A stretch of 64,000 bases of DNA, taken from contig CANNEK010000002.1 of NCBI GenBank assembly GCA_947503625.1, positions 496,001 to 560,000 of the forward strand. Reading direction: 5' to 3'. A program made the translations under genes and the position numbers. The stretch is from an uncultured Kordiimonas sp. (GTDB lineage Bacteria > Pseudomonadota > Alphaproteobacteria > Sphingomonadales > Kordiimonadaceae). Under the pieces are notes generated by a model that was not told the DNA's origin, searched no databases, and worked only from the letters and a program-made list of their open reading frames with translations. Of this stretch, positions 1 to 8,968 are shown one piece after another (within the stretch, counting starts at the first letter, position 1; every line of letters starts with the position of its first letter).

Positions 1-204
1 ACTGCTGCAAGCCTCCTGATGGCAGCATTGCTTGTGGGGGCATACAGCCGCTGGAGCACCCTGTTTCATACAGATGGTTTTGAGCGAGTGTTGGTCTTGG
101 CAGCTTTTGTAGTCGGCGGCGCCTTGACATACTTTTCCACCAGTTTTGCGCTTGGTGCCCTGAAGCCCAACCAAATCAAGGTATTGTTGAAACGACAACG
201 CTGA
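1..204 (+). CDS. murJ: MurJ (MviN) lipid II flippase, C-terminal fragment
   Basis: Only the last 67 codons are inside the window; the frame is open from base 1 to the TGA at 202-204. The visible part has two hydrophobic stretches separated by a short polar loop and ends in a basic tail (KVLLKRQR), as expected for the last helices of the MurJ lipid II flippase in the inner membrane. The assignment rests mainly on position: murJ directly upstream of trpS is a common alphaproteobacterial arrangement. The fragment alone is too short to exclude another polytopic membrane protein. Confidence 0.55.
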   Translation, partial: TAASLLMAALLVGAYSRWSTLFHTDGFERVLVLAAFVVGGALTYFSTSFALGALKPNQIKVLLKRQR

Positions 205-288
205 TCGTTGCTTGACCGCCGGGTCGCAGCTTGTCATAAGGCGAGCACTCGAGTTTACGCCTATTGTGACACAAACGGAGACCAACCC

Positions 289-1302
289 GTGACGACCGCT
301 TTGAAATCCGCAGGCCGTGTTTTTTCCGGCGCCCAACCTTCCGGCAACATGCATCTTGGTAATTATCTGGGTGCTTTCAGAAACTGGGCACGTTTGCAGG
401 ATGAATACGAGTCGATCTACTGCGTTGTCGACATGCACGCGATCACGGTTTGGCAAAACCCGGCCGAGCTTCAAAACCAGATTCGCGAGGCAGCAGCGGC
501 ATACATGGCCTCCGGTGTCGATCCGTCTCGTTCCATCCTCTACAACCAAAGCAAAGTTGCCGGGCACGCGGAACTGGCATGGATATTCAACTGTGTTGCG
601 CGTCTTGGCTGGCTAAACCGGATGACCCAGTTTAAAGACAAGGCTGGCAAAAACAGGGAAAAAGCCTCGGTGGGATTATACATTTACCCCAACCTGATGG
701 CTGCTGATATTCTGCTCTACAAGGCAACACATGTACCGGTCGGCGCGGACCAGAAACAACACCTGGAGCTAACCCGCGATATTGCGCAGAAGTTTAACAA
801 TGATTACGGCACGGACCTGTTTCCCATGACAGAACCTCTTATCATGGGCGAAGGCGCGCGGGTCATGAGCTTGCGTGACGGATCAAAAAAAATGTCCAAG
901 TCCGAGCCATCAGACATGACGCGCATCAACCTGAACGATGATGCAGACACACTTGCCAACAAAATTCGCAAGGCGCGAACCGACGCAGAACCGTTGCCTG
1001 GCAATTCAGGTGCCCTTGAGAGCCGCCCTGAAGCCACAAACCTTGTGGGTATATATGCTGCATTGATGGACCAGGACAGAGACTCGGTTTGTGCAGAATT
1101 CGAAGGTCGCGGGTTTGGTGATTTCAAAAAGGCTCTTACAGAGGTTGTCGTCACGAAGCTCGCTCCCATCACGGGAGAAATGGCCAGGTTGCAGAAAGAC
1201 CCGGCCTATATAGACAGCGTCCTTAAGGATGGCGCAGAAAGAGCATCAGCTCTGGCCGAACCTATTCTCGCAGAGATCAAGCGCGCTGTTGGTTACATCT
1301 AG
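289..1302 (+). CDS. trpS: Tryptophanyl-tRNA synthetase
   Basis: Class I aminoacyl-tRNA synthetase that charges tRNA-Trp in the cytoplasm. The HIGH-type motif HLGN is at residues 22-25 and a perfect KMSKS is at 201-205; the 337-aa length is normal for bacterial TrpRS. The frame is open back to a TTG at 208, but the start is placed at GTG 289: GGAG at 277-280 gives 8-nt spacing and the protein then begins just before the conserved N-terminal segment ([10 protein letters not shown]). It lies 84 bp after the murJ stop and is probably cotranscribed with it. A possible terminator follows about 85 nt downstream. Confidence 0.97.
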   Translation: MTTALKSAGRVFSGAQPSGNMHLGNYLGAFRNWARLQDEYESIYCVVDMHAITVWQNPAELQNQIREAAAAYMASGVDPSRSILYNQSKVAGHAELAWIFNCVARLGWLNRMTQFKDKAGKNREKASVGLYIYPNLMAADILLYKATHVPVGADQKQHLELTRDIAQKFNNDYGTDLFPMTEPLIMGEGARVMSLRDGSKKMSKSEPSDMTRINLNDDADTLANKIRKARTDAEPLPGNSGALESRPEATNLVGIYAALMDQDRDSVCAEFEGRGFGDFKKALTEVVVTKLAPITGEMARLQKDPAYIDSVLKDGAERASALAEPILAEIKRAVGYI

Positions 1303-1387
1303 GAATTTGAGCAATATAGTGAAGGTGTTTCTGTTCAGTTTCAGTTCAGACTCCCGCCGCTAGGATAGGCTCAAATCAGAAGGTTGT

Positions 1388-1408
1388 CAGGGCGGGGTGC
1401 CTGTTTTT
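1388..1408 (+). terminator. Possible Rho-independent terminator after trpS
   Basis: A short GC-rich hairpin (CAGG, bulged G, C / GCCTG; loop GGGGT) is followed directly by TTTTT. It is on the right strand downstream of trpS and upstream of a separately transcribed lipoprotein gene. The stem is only five pairs with a bulge, so support is moderate at best. Confidence 0.35.
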
Positions 1409-1507
1409 GGCTTTCTGGTGCAGCGACGCGGTGCGCGGTTGGAATTTTCTTCCAAACGGCAAAAGAATATTAGGGGGTCGCGAAACCGGTTGTTTGTTCT
1501 TAAAGTA

Positions 1508-1534
1508 TGGTGCAGTTCTATAGCTTCTGCACCA
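1508..1534. promoter_or_regulatory. 8-bp perfect dyad in front of the lipoprotein gene
   Basis: TGGTGCAG at 1508-1515 and CTGCACCA at 1527-1534 are exact reverse complements separated by 11 nt. The dyad ends 8 nt before the AAGGA ribosome site of the next gene, so it could be a 5'-UTR hairpin or a protein-binding site. A second smaller dyad (TTGGAA-N5-TTCCAA, 1439-1455) lies upstream. The function of both is inferred only from position. Confidence 0.4.
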
Positions 1535-1553
1535 GCAGAGTAAGGATTTGAGT

Positions 1554-2210
1554 ATGAACCGACACTATTTCCGAATGGCTTCCATAACACTGATGGCAGT
1601 GGCACTTTCTGCCTGCGCCAGTACATTTAGAAGCGATGTGACCAGTTTCCATGTGGCTACACCCCCTGCAGGGGCCAAAGTTGTTTTGGTACCCATCGAC
1701 GAATCGCGACAGGACAGCCTGGAATACCGCCAGTATGCCAGTGCTATTCAGGGTATTCTTGAGCAAAGCGGTTTCGTGGGTGCGCGTGACGATGCGCCTG
1801 ACTATGTGATTGGCTTTGATGTGGCCGTTAATGAAGGCCGAGAGAAGTTTCGCACATACCCGGCAGGTGGCTTTGCAGGTTCTGTCTGGTGGAACCGTGG
1901 TTATGCCTGGGGCGGATGGTGGGACCCATTCTTTGGTGGTCCTGGCTTTGGCGGACCGGGTTTTGCAGGTCCGGGTTTTGGGGGCACAAACGTTACAGCC
2001 CGCACAGTGTACCGGGCTGAGCTGAGGGTCGAGATACGCGAGCCAGACGGGACCATGATTTTTGAAGCAACAGCCGAAACAGAATCACGGTCCAGAAGCC
2101 TGCCAGCCCTTGTTCCGCTGCTTGCCGAAGCTCTCTTCGAAGACTTTCCGGGTGCAAACGGTGTAACCCGGCGGGTTAAAATTGATTTGGAAGGCCGCGA
2201 AAAGCCCTAG
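1554..2210 (+). CDS. DUF4136-like outer-membrane lipoprotein
   Basis: A 218-aa exported lipoprotein: a short basic N-terminus, a hydrophobic core and a lipobox (LSAC) with the lipidated Cys at residue 21. Residues about 30-95 and 148-205 resemble the DUF4136 fold (VPIDES...YVIGFDVAV and YRAELRVEIREPDGTMIFEA), typical of envelope lipoproteins of unknown role. Between them is a Trp/Gly/Phe-rich insert with a repeated GPGF[GA] unit at residues 128-144. The start is ATG 1554, with AAGGA at 1542-1546 and 7-nt spacing; an in-frame TTG 6 nt upstream is less likely. A terminator hairpin follows, so it is probably monocistronic. Confidence 0.75.
   Translation: MNRHYFRMASITLMAVALSACASTFRSDVTSFHVATPPAGAKVVLVPIDESRQDSLEYRQYASAIQGILEQSGFVGARDDAPDYVIGFDVAVNEGREKFRTYPAGGFAGSVWWNRGYAWGGWWDPFFGGPGFGGPGFAGPGFGGTNVTARTVYRAELRVEIREPDGTMIFEATAETESRSRSLPALVPLLAEALFEDFPGANGVTRRVKIDLEGREKP
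1935..1985 (+). repeat. Tandem 15-bp coding repeat (GPGF[GA])
   Basis: Inside the lipoprotein gene, about three and a half imperfect 15-bp units encode GGP-GFGGP-GFAGP-GFGG. In-frame repeats like this can change copy number without breaking the gene, altering the length of a surface-exposed glycine-rich loop. Copy-number variation itself is inference. Confidence 0.6.
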
Positions 2211-2241
2211 GGTGCAACAGGCCCCATGCCTTTACCAAGTT

Positions 2242-2270
2242 GATGGTCCCCAAGGGGGCCATTCTTTCTG
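2242..2270 (+). terminator. Rho-independent terminator after the lipoprotein gene
   Basis: TGGTCCCC at 2244-2251 pairs with GGGGGCCA at 2254-2261 (one G-T pair), extendable by one A-T, and is followed by a T-rich tract (TTCTTTCT). It lies 32 nt after the lipoprotein stop and before the glycan island. The very short loop would open by one pair. Confidence 0.5.
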
Positions 2271-2379
2271 TAACCACCACTCCGTCACGTTGACAAAACC
2301 GGCCTAACAATTGCTTGCATAAATTCGCGAGATGGACTCTGATCCATTTAAATTTTGATAATGATATTGGAAACAGGCA

Positions 2380-3342
2380 ATGAAAACTGCTCTTGTCTGC
2401 GGTGCAGGCGGCTTTATAGGCAATCATCTGGTTTCGAGGCTGAAAGCCGAAGGTTTCTGGGTTCGGGGTGTGGATCTCAAATTTCCGGAATTCTCCGAAA
2501 CGGCAGCGGACGACTTTTTCGTCGGAGACCTGAGAGAGCTGACGGTATGCCATCGGGCCATCGACCGCAACTTTGATGAAGTTTACCAGTTAGCAGCAGA
2601 TATGGGCGGCGCCGGGTATATTTTTACCGGGGAAAACGATGCCAATGTCATGCACAATTCGGCGTCGATCAACCTGAATGTGGTTGATACTTGCTATAAG
2701 CGTAACATAAAGCGTGTTTTTTACTCATCAAGCGCCTGCATGTATCCGGAATACAACCAACTCAACCCCGATGACCCGAATTGTGCAGAAGACAGCGCGT
2801 ATCCGGCAGCACCTGACAGCGAATACGGTTGGGAAAAGCTCTTTAGCGAGCGCCTCTATCTTGCCTACAATCGAAACCATGGAATGCAAAACCGAATTGC
2901 GCGTTTCCACAATATATTTGGACCACTGGGTACGTGGCAGGGTGGTAAAGAGAAAGCGCCGGCGGCAATCTGTCGGAAAGTTGCGTTAGCGTCGGACAGC
3001 GGCAACATCGAAATATGGGGCGATGGCGAGCAAACAAGATCTTTCCTCTATATCGATGAGTGTATTGAAGGTGTTTTGAGGCTGATGCGATCGGATTTTG
3101 AAGGGCCTGTCAACATTGGCTCGGATGAGATGGTCACAATCAACCAATTGGTGGATTTGGCATGTGACGTCGCAGAAAAGTCTTTGCAGAAACAGCATAT
3201 TGACGGACCACTGGGTGTTCGCGGTCGTAATTCTGACAACCGGCTGATTGAAGAAAAGCTGGGCTGGAGCCCTTCGATGCCACTGCAAGAGGGAATCAAG
3301 AAAACATATGAATGGATTTCGGATCAAATTCATCAGCAATGA
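2380..3342 (+). CDS. GDP-mannose 3,5-epimerase
   Basis: Extended SDR nucleotide-sugar epimerase (320 aa) converting GDP-D-mannose to GDP-L-galactose, with GDP-L-gulose as by-product. The Rossmann motif GAGGFIG is at residues 8-14. Recalling the plant GME sequence, the catalytic set aligns at a constant offset of 25: Cys120 (Cys145), Tyr149 (Tyr174), Lys153 (Lys178), Lys192 (Lys217). Plant-like blocks are also kept: RFHNIFGPLGTW, EKAPAAICRK, IWGDGEQTRSFLYIDE, VNIGSDEMV and GVRGRNSDN. That is far closer to GME than to generic UDP-sugar epimerases. First gene of the glycan island; its stop overlaps the next start (ATGA). The GDP-mannose supply genes are not in the window. Confidence 0.9.
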   Translation: MKTALVCGAGGFIGNHLVSRLKAEGFWVRGVDLKFPEFSETAADDFFVGDLRELTVCHRAIDRNFDEVYQLAADMGGAGYIFTGENDANVMHNSASINLNVVDTCYKRNIKRVFYSSSACMYPEYNQLNPDDPNCAEDSAYPAAPDSEYGWEKLFSERLYLAYNRNHGMQNRIARFHNIFGPLGTWQGGKEKAPAAICRKVALASDSGNIEIWGDGEQTRSFLYIDECIEGVLRLMRSDFEGPVNIGSDEMVTINQLVDLACDVAEKSLQKQHIDGPLGVRGRNSDNRLIEEKLGWSPSMPLQEGIKKTYEWISDQIHQQ

Positions 3343-4418
3343 CAAACGGATCTTATCTCTCCACGCCAAAAGCATACGTTACCCGCGCGCTTGCGGCATA
3401 TGCAATTCATTGCCACCCCGACCTGCCGGTTGTCTATATCAATAACCCGAAGGCTGCGTGCTCAACCGTCAAAGCCAGTTTATCGTCTTATTTTGATGAA
3501 AAAACAGGCCAGAAAACATTTATACCTGGCCGCGGCATTCATTCGAAATCCGGCAAGCCCTTTCTCTCCAACCTACTTGATGAAGGAAAGAAGGTAAGGG
3601 AGGGTATAGTTCAAAAACCGCTCTTCAGTATTGCCAGAAACCCGTATTCTCGCCTGTTATCTGCCTATTATCACAAAATACTTGCCTCTGACCCACCGGT
3701 TCTGGACTGGTTCTGTGAACGTTTCTTTCTGCGCCGGAAGAAAATCTCCGGCAAAAGTGTCCCGCTCTCATTGTTTCTGAAGTTACTCGTATGCGACGAC
3801 CCGCTCCTGCTGAACGCGCACTTCAGGCCCCAAAGTGTGAACCTGATGCTGCCGTATGCAGAGCTGGACTTTTTGGGCCACGTGGAAAACATGGCCACAA
3901 CGAAGGATTATCTGGCGGATCATGGCATCCCACTTGTAACAGCCAATATCAGCCCTCCAAACTATATGGACGAGGTAACGCAACAAATGGATGCAACTTG
4001 TACAGGTCTGCTCTGCTCACTCTATCGGGCGGATTTCGAGGGTTTGGGGTATGATCCCGGTTCCGGAATTTTTGCCCCGCCTATTGGAAAACCAGTGCCC
4101 GGTACCGGCCTTGGAAAAATGATTGTTGAGGACAGGTTTGAGGACCAGCGCCTCGCTCCAGAGCTGTCTTTCATGCTTCAATTTCAGGCAACGCCCGATC
4201 CCAAGGCAAAGCTGGCATTGGCAGTTGGCACAAACCATGCACATAAAAACCGGAATATATTGCGAACGGTTCACTCTCTTTTTGTCCGGGAAGGTGAAGT
4301 CGAGCGTGCCAAACAAATCTGGGATTATTATTGTCATTGTCTGACCGATCATTTACGGCATGTCGAAGACCCGTCAATCATAGACCGGGGTGCCGTCGAT
4401 AGTGCGACAGCCTGCTAG
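3339..4418 (+). CDS. Sulfotransferase family 2 protein
   Basis: A 359-aa member of the Sulfotransfer_2 (carbohydrate sulfotransferase) family, expected to move sulfate from PAPS to a sugar hydroxyl. The 5'-phosphosulfate loop is INNPKAACSTVKA (residues 34-46), and the 3'-phosphate site is ARNPYSRLLSAYY (99-111) with Arg100 and Ser104. The C-terminal ~90 residues match nothing I recognise. The start is ATG 3339, overlapping the epimerase stop as ATGA; an upstream in-frame ATG at 3312 lies inside the epimerase gene and is less likely. The coupling suggests that a sugar derived from GDP-L-galactose, or the chain carrying it, is sulfated. Confidence 0.82.
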   Translation: MTNGSYLSTPKAYVTRALAAYAIHCHPDLPVVYINNPKAACSTVKASLSSYFDEKTGQKTFIPGRGIHSKSGKPFLSNLLDEGKKVREGIVQKPLFSIARNPYSRLLSAYYHKILASDPPVLDWFCERFFLRRKKISGKSVPLSLFLKLLVCDDPLLLNAHFRPQSVNLMLPYAELDFLGHVENMATTKDYLADHGIPLVTANISPPNYMDEVTQQMDATCTGLLCSLYRADFEGLGYDPGSGIFAPPIGKPVPGTGLGKMIVEDRFEDQRLAPELSFMLQFQATPDPKAKLALAVGTNHAHKNRNILRTVHSLFVREGEVERAKQIWDYYCHCLTDHLRHVEDPSIIDRGAVDSATAC

Positions 4419-4458
4419 ATAATCTGCTCACGACACTCACAATTAAAGAGAGGTTTCT

Positions 4459-6027
4459 GTGCCCCGAGCTTGCAAAAACATCCCGGTGAAAGTGGTTCCC
4501 GAGGAAGGGTACTCGTTTGACGATTACCGCGACATTATTCGTCTCGAATGCGAACGGATGGAGCGGATTGTGCGCACCCATGACTATATTAGTGAGGGCG
4601 ACAGGTTTCTGGTCCCGGCGACCGAAAAAGCTGTGCCAAGTCTGGAGCCTGCTCTGCGCCAGTCCGATACACGGGTAAATTATTTCAAACGATATGGAGC
4701 CAACAGCAGTTTTTACGGCGTTCCTGTAAGACCTAATCACACACGTGCAAAAACCAGTGGTCCGCCACCGGCGTTTGCTCTCGCAGAATGGCCATATCTG
4801 TCCGAAGAGGACAGGACACTCAAATCCAGGCTGGAGGGATATGATAAGGTTATCTGTCTTTCAGACAGGTTCTGGAGCAACTATCATCATATTTTGAACA
4901 CGCACGCCGACCAGACGACGAACGTCCGCTATGGCTGGGAACCGCAGATAGCGGCGATCCCTCTGGACTTGGCGACGAAAGCGTTTCGCCATACAGCCTA
5001 CACTTTCCAGTCCTGGCTATATTATCGAGCAACCTGCGAGACCGGGAAAATCCTTATCATTGCCACACCGGAACAAATGGCGTGGATTGCGGAACACCAT
5101 GACGATTTGTTGCCGTCATGCACAGACATTCTGATCGCTGGTGCAGAGCTGAAATTGCGGCCCTTCATGGATAACAACACAGCATTGCTGACCACCCGGG
5201 ACGGACTTTCGGCCTGCCTGGCACCGGCCAGCAGGCTGTGCGCCACAAACGAGCTGCATGCCGATCAGCAATCGCTGCCAAAAATTTCTGTTGTTGTATG
5301 CAGTTATAACCAAGCGGATTATCTTGAGCTTTGCCTGCAGTCGATCCTTGACCAGAAGTATCCAAATCTTGAACTGATCGTGGTCGACGGCAATTCAACA
5401 GATCACAGCAAGGATATTCTCGAGCGATACCGCGGCCAGTGCACACATCTGTTGATAGAAGACGATGATGGCCAGTCAGATGCACTGAACAAAGGCTTCA
5501 GCCTGTCCAGCGGTGACGTCATGACATGGGTCTGCAGCGACGATGGGCTTGAACCTGATGCACTGATGCGGGTGGGGCTGGCCTTTGCTGCACAGCCTGA
5601 AACCGATGTTCTGGTCGGCGGCTGCCGTCGAATTGATGCGGAAGGCAACAATCTTTCAATACATCACACCCATTTGCCATACCGCCAACAGGTGCGGTTA
5701 AGTTTCGGTGACATGATCAGTTTTGGGCCCACGTGGTTGCGGAGCTTCTATTTCATTCAGCCGGAACTGTTCTGGTCTCGGCGGATATGGGAAAAGTCTG
5801 GCGGTTATATCGCCAACCACATGTTCTTTGCGATGGACTACGAGTTGTTTTTGCGGTTTGCCCTGGCGGGCGCTAGAGCTTATCACATTCCTCAGTGCCT
5901 GGCATTTGCGCTGGTCCATCAGGCGCAGAAGTCTGCCCATGCCGGACGAAACCTGCCAACCATTCTTCGCATGATGCGTGAATTTGAAACGCTCTTTGCT
6001 GAATTGACCGAGGAACCCGGGCATTAA
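4459..6027 (+). CDS. Family 2 glycosyltransferase with an unknown N-terminal domain
   Basis: A 522-aa protein in two parts. Residues about 275-510 are a GT-A family 2 glycosyltransferase: ISVVVCSYNQADYLE (276-290), the nucleotide-binding DGNSTD (310-315), DDDGQSDALNKGF (335-347) and the metal-binding region CSDDG (359-363). Residues 1-270 are not recognised; they include Cys- and Trp-containing segments and may hold a second, divergent transferase or an acceptor-binding domain. The start is GTG 4459 with GAGAGG at 4448-4453. The next gene begins 1 nt after the stop. It probably adds one sugar to the island's glycan; donor and linkage are unknown. Confidence 0.85.
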   Translation: MPRACKNIPVKVVPEEGYSFDDYRDIIRLECERMERIVRTHDYISEGDRFLVPATEKAVPSLEPALRQSDTRVNYFKRYGANSSFYGVPVRPNHTRAKTSGPPPAFALAEWPYLSEEDRTLKSRLEGYDKVICLSDRFWSNYHHILNTHADQTTNVRYGWEPQIAAIPLDLATKAFRHTAYTFQSWLYYRATCETGKILIIATPEQMAWIAEHHDDLLPSCTDILIAGAELKLRPFMDNNTALLTTRDGLSACLAPASRLCATNELHADQQSLPKISVVVCSYNQADYLELCLQSILDQKYPNLELIVVDGNSTDHSKDILERYRGQCTHLLIEDDDGQSDALNKGFSLSSGDVMTWVCSDDGLEPDALMRVGLAFAAQPETDVLVGGCRRIDAEGNNLSIHHTHLPYRQQVRLSFGDMISFGPTWLRSFYFIQPELFWSRRIWEKSGGYIANHMFFAMDYELFLRFALAGARAYHIPQCLAFALVHQAQKSAHAGRNLPTILRMMREFETLFAELTEEPGH

Positions 6028-6028
6028 A

Positions 6029-7330
6029 ATGACATCGTCCAGCTTCAAAGTTCTTCATGTGACCTTCAACTGGGGCAATGGCGGCGCCGCCATCGGCGCA
6101 CGCAGGCTCTACGGCGCCATGAAAAAACATGGTGTTGATTGCGAGATACTTGTTGTCCGGAACGAGCACCCCGGCAATCCGGAACCGCTTGTTTACGAAC
6201 GACCGTTATGGCGAGTAAAGCTCGCAAACAAATTTTATGCCCGCCTCAACCGTTGGCATAAAACCGGCAGCCCGGTTCTGAAATCCTATAATCTAATGCC
6301 GACAGGCCTTGATAAGATCATCAACAACAGCGACGCTGATATCGTCCAGTGCCACTGGCTGGGTGCAAATGCCATATCCATTCCCGAGTTCGGGCGCTTG
6401 CGAAAGCCTGTTTTCTGGAAATTGCCGGACATGTGGGCCATCAGCGGCGCTGAGCACTACAACCTTCCGGAAGACAAACCGCGCCATGCACTCGGGTACA
6501 GTCGCGAAACACAGCAAAATCATGAACAGGGGTTTGACCTGAACAAGTGGGTCTGGCGCCACAAAATGCGACACTGGCGCTCTGAAGACCTTGATCTACG
6601 CATCGTCTGCCCCAGCAACTGGTTGGCTGGATGCGTCCGCGACAGCAAACTGCTGGGCCAGCGCCCGGTCCGTCAGATTTTCAATCCGATCGACACCGGA
6701 CTTTTCCAGCCCATGCAGAAACAGGAAGCCCTTGATGCGCTTGGGCTTGGACACCTGGCTGGCAAAAAAATCATCTCCTTTGGTGCAGACGGCGCCACTA
6801 CAGCACGGCGCAAAGGCTATCATCACCTGGTTCAGTCACTTGAGACCCTTGGCAAAATGCGAGACGACTGTGCCCTGCTGGTTTTCGGAGGCCCAAAACG
6901 CGAAAAAGAGGACATGCACGGGATCGAGGCCTATTCGCTGGGTCTCATCGACGATGTGCGGCAAGTCGTCAAACTTTATTGTGCCAGCGATCTTTTTGTC
7001 CTGCCCACGGAACGCGATAATCTGCCCAATGTCATCAAAGAATCCATGGCTTGCGGCACGCCGTGTGTCGCATTTGATGTTGGAGGCTGCCCGGACATGA
7101 TCGAACATCAGGTGACCGGATATCTGGCCCGCCCCTTTGATACCGAGGATCTGGCGACCGGCATGGACTGGGTTTTGGAGAACAGTTCACCTGCCATGCG
7201 CGGAAAAGTTCGGGACATTGCTGCAGCTCGGCACGACGAGAAAACAGCGGTGGTCAATTATCTCGATTATTACCAAACAGCTCTGCCTGATCATCCCGGA
7301 TTGAAAAAACTGCGCGAAACCCTGGATTAA
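6029..7330 (+). CDS. Family 4 glycosyltransferase (GT-B)
   Basis: A 433-aa retaining glycosyltransferase. The N-terminal Rossmann half starts with VLHVTFNWGNGGAAIGARRL (8-27), the glycine-rich acceptor loop. The C-terminal GT4 domain carries the donor motif D-NLPNVIK-E (330-338) followed by SMACGTPCVAFDVGG, the usual sugar-nucleotide site with Asp in place of the first Glu of the EX7E motif, which is common in this subgroup. Last gene of the first + strand block; it converges with the minus-strand block 13 nt away. The specific sugar cannot be read from sequence. Confidence 0.9.
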   Translation: MTSSSFKVLHVTFNWGNGGAAIGARRLYGAMKKHGVDCEILVVRNEHPGNPEPLVYERPLWRVKLANKFYARLNRWHKTGSPVLKSYNLMPTGLDKIINNSDADIVQCHWLGANAISIPEFGRLRKPVFWKLPDMWAISGAEHYNLPEDKPRHALGYSRETQQNHEQGFDLNKWVWRHKMRHWRSEDLDLRIVCPSNWLAGCVRDSKLLGQRPVRQIFNPIDTGLFQPMQKQEALDALGLGHLAGKKIISFGADGATTARRKGYHHLVQSLETLGKMRDDCALLVFGGPKREKEDMHGIEAYSLGLIDDVRQVVKLYCASDLFVLPTERDNLPNVIKESMACGTPCVAFDVGGCPDMIEHQVTGYLARPFDTEDLATGMDWVLENSSPAMRGKVRDIAAARHDEKTAVVNYLDYYQTALPDHPGLKKLRETLD

Positions 7331-7343
7331 CCTGCACCGACTA

Positions 7344-8939
7344 TCAGGAACGGCACTGGGCCTCCAACGCTGTTGTCGCCATAGACAAAGACAGTGTCAC
7401 GAGCGCCAGCTCATCCGATTGGCCTGTTGTTCGCCTTGACTGCAACTCAGCCTGCAGGCGGTGCAAGCAACAGACATGGTCGGCCAACATATCGTGTTCG
7501 ATCGCTTCTTCAGGTTGTTTGTAGTGGGTGATAGAGGGGTCCCGGGTACCGGAAAACCGACGGGACCTGTTGGCAACAACCCGGGTCAGTTCCTCCAGCG
7601 CCGCCGACGGCGTTTCGCCGGCAAGAAATTCCAGAAGCGCAACGGCATGGCCCCAGCGTTCATGGTCAACAAGGCCACACAAGATCACAACACAAAAGGT
7701 TGCGTAGCGATTGGTCATCTGTTCAGGGAGGTCTGGCGAACCCGCCACATGACGAGCCAAGGCTTCAAGTGGGTCCGGGTTCAGCGCCCTGAGCGCATGC
7801 AATATTTCTGAGGGATAATCCCTGAAGCTGGAAAAGTGCGCAGCGTTTTTGTCGAGCAATGCATTTACAACCATCGTCACTTCATCATCTGCCCCGCTTT
7901 CGTCATTGCTGGCGGGCAAATCAGCCGTAACGGGCCTTGGCGCCACCGGTGATCCGAAGAATTCTTCATATAACTCAATGCTGGACCCGGGGGATTTCGT
8001 TTCTTTTTGGGCAACCTCATGCGCAACAGCAATGAAGGATGCCCAGTTCGGCGAACGCGGCTCAAGCCCCGCAACATCCGTCATGACGCTATGGGAAGTC
8101 AGCCGCAGGTCGGGAATATTGTCATGGTACATCGACATGTCAGGACGATCGGCATTAAAAACAATGTCTGGCGCCACGTTGCGGGGGCCCAGGTTCAAAC
8201 AACAAACAAACCGATCCAGACTCAGGTTGGCTATGCGCCAGGCCATATAGGGTATGATCGGAGGAAACGCATCAGGGTTCAAGCGACCGCCTGACTGAAA
8301 GCTCTCAAAAAAGAACCGCATATCCTGGCGCATATTGCGATGTTCATAGCAATAGAGGAAAAGTGGCTCGGCCATCACATATTGAAGACCAAACCATCGG
8401 AATTCAGGTTCCATTTCAACGGGATTATAGTCGTTGGTGTAAAATGACTCACACCAACCAATCAAATTCAGGGACTTTTTTGTTGCCGCAAAGTTGAACT
8501 CCTGGACCCTGCCGGGATGCAATACCGATATTTCCCCGCAGACGATACGGCCACGCAGCACATCGGCCACTTTCCGGTCTGCATCGATCAGTCGGTTCAG
8601 GTAGGCAACAACCTGTGGCAGAACACGGTTATAATCTGTCCTGACCCGCACCAGAACATCATCATCGGAAAAATAAGGCATGGCCGCCAACAGGGACTTA
8701 TATTGCTGCTCCATGAAACCGAACGATTTTCTTGGAGGCTGGCGAGTAACAACCAGTTCCACCGGACAACGCTGCAAAGCCTCAAAAATATCGCCGTGTG
8801 CTTCATGTTCCCAAACCACCACCACACAGCGCCCATAATGACGCGTAGCCAGAGGCAGTTGGCGAAGAACCAGCAACGCCTCCAACCCGCGCCCGCCGGC
8901 AATACTGCCGGTCATGATGAAGTTCAGCTTGTCGCCCAA
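7344..8939 (-). CDS. Unassigned glycosyltransferase-like protein (WavE-type features)
   Basis: About 531 aa. The N-terminal half has the look of WavE or capsule-type transferases: an opening FIMTGSIAGGRGLEALL, a segment KSLLAAMPYFSDDDVLVRVRTDY where the R-x-D-Y element resembles the KxRxD of that group, then a Trp/Tyr-rich middle. The C-terminal ~200 residues are helical and unrecognised. Start choice: TTG 8939 has AGAAGG 7 nt upstream; an in-frame TTG at 8957 or ATG at 8915 is possible. Last gene of the minus-strand block, 29 nt after the methyltransferase stop. The transferase role is inference from context and weak motif likeness. Confidence 0.5.
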   Translation of the reverse strand: MGDKLNFIMTGSIAGGRGLEALLVLRQLPLATRHYGRCVVVVWEHEAHGDIFEALQRCPVELVVTRQPPRKSFGFMEQQYKSLLAAMPYFSDDDVLVRVRTDYNRVLPQVVAYLNRLIDADRKVADVLRGRIVCGEISVLHPGRVQEFNFAATKKSLNLIGWCESFYTNDYNPVEMEPEFRWFGLQYVMAEPLFLYCYEHRNMRQDMRFFFESFQSGGRLNPDAFPPIIPYMAWRIANLSLDRFVCCLNLGPRNVAPDIVFNADRPDMSMYHDNIPDLRLTSHSVMTDVAGLEPRSPNWASFIAVAHEVAQKETKSPGSSIELYEEFFGSPVAPRPVTADLPASNDESGADDEVTMVVNALLDKNAAHFSSFRDYPSEILHALRALNPDPLEALARHVAGSPDLPEQMTNRYATFCVVILCGLVDHERWGHAVALLEFLAGETPSAALEELTRVVANRSRRFSGTRDPSITHYKQPEEAIEHDMLADHVCCLHRLQAELQSRRTTGQSDELALVTLSLSMATTALEAQCRS

Positions 8940-8968
8940 GTTATTGCCTTCTTTCAAATTCCATCTTG

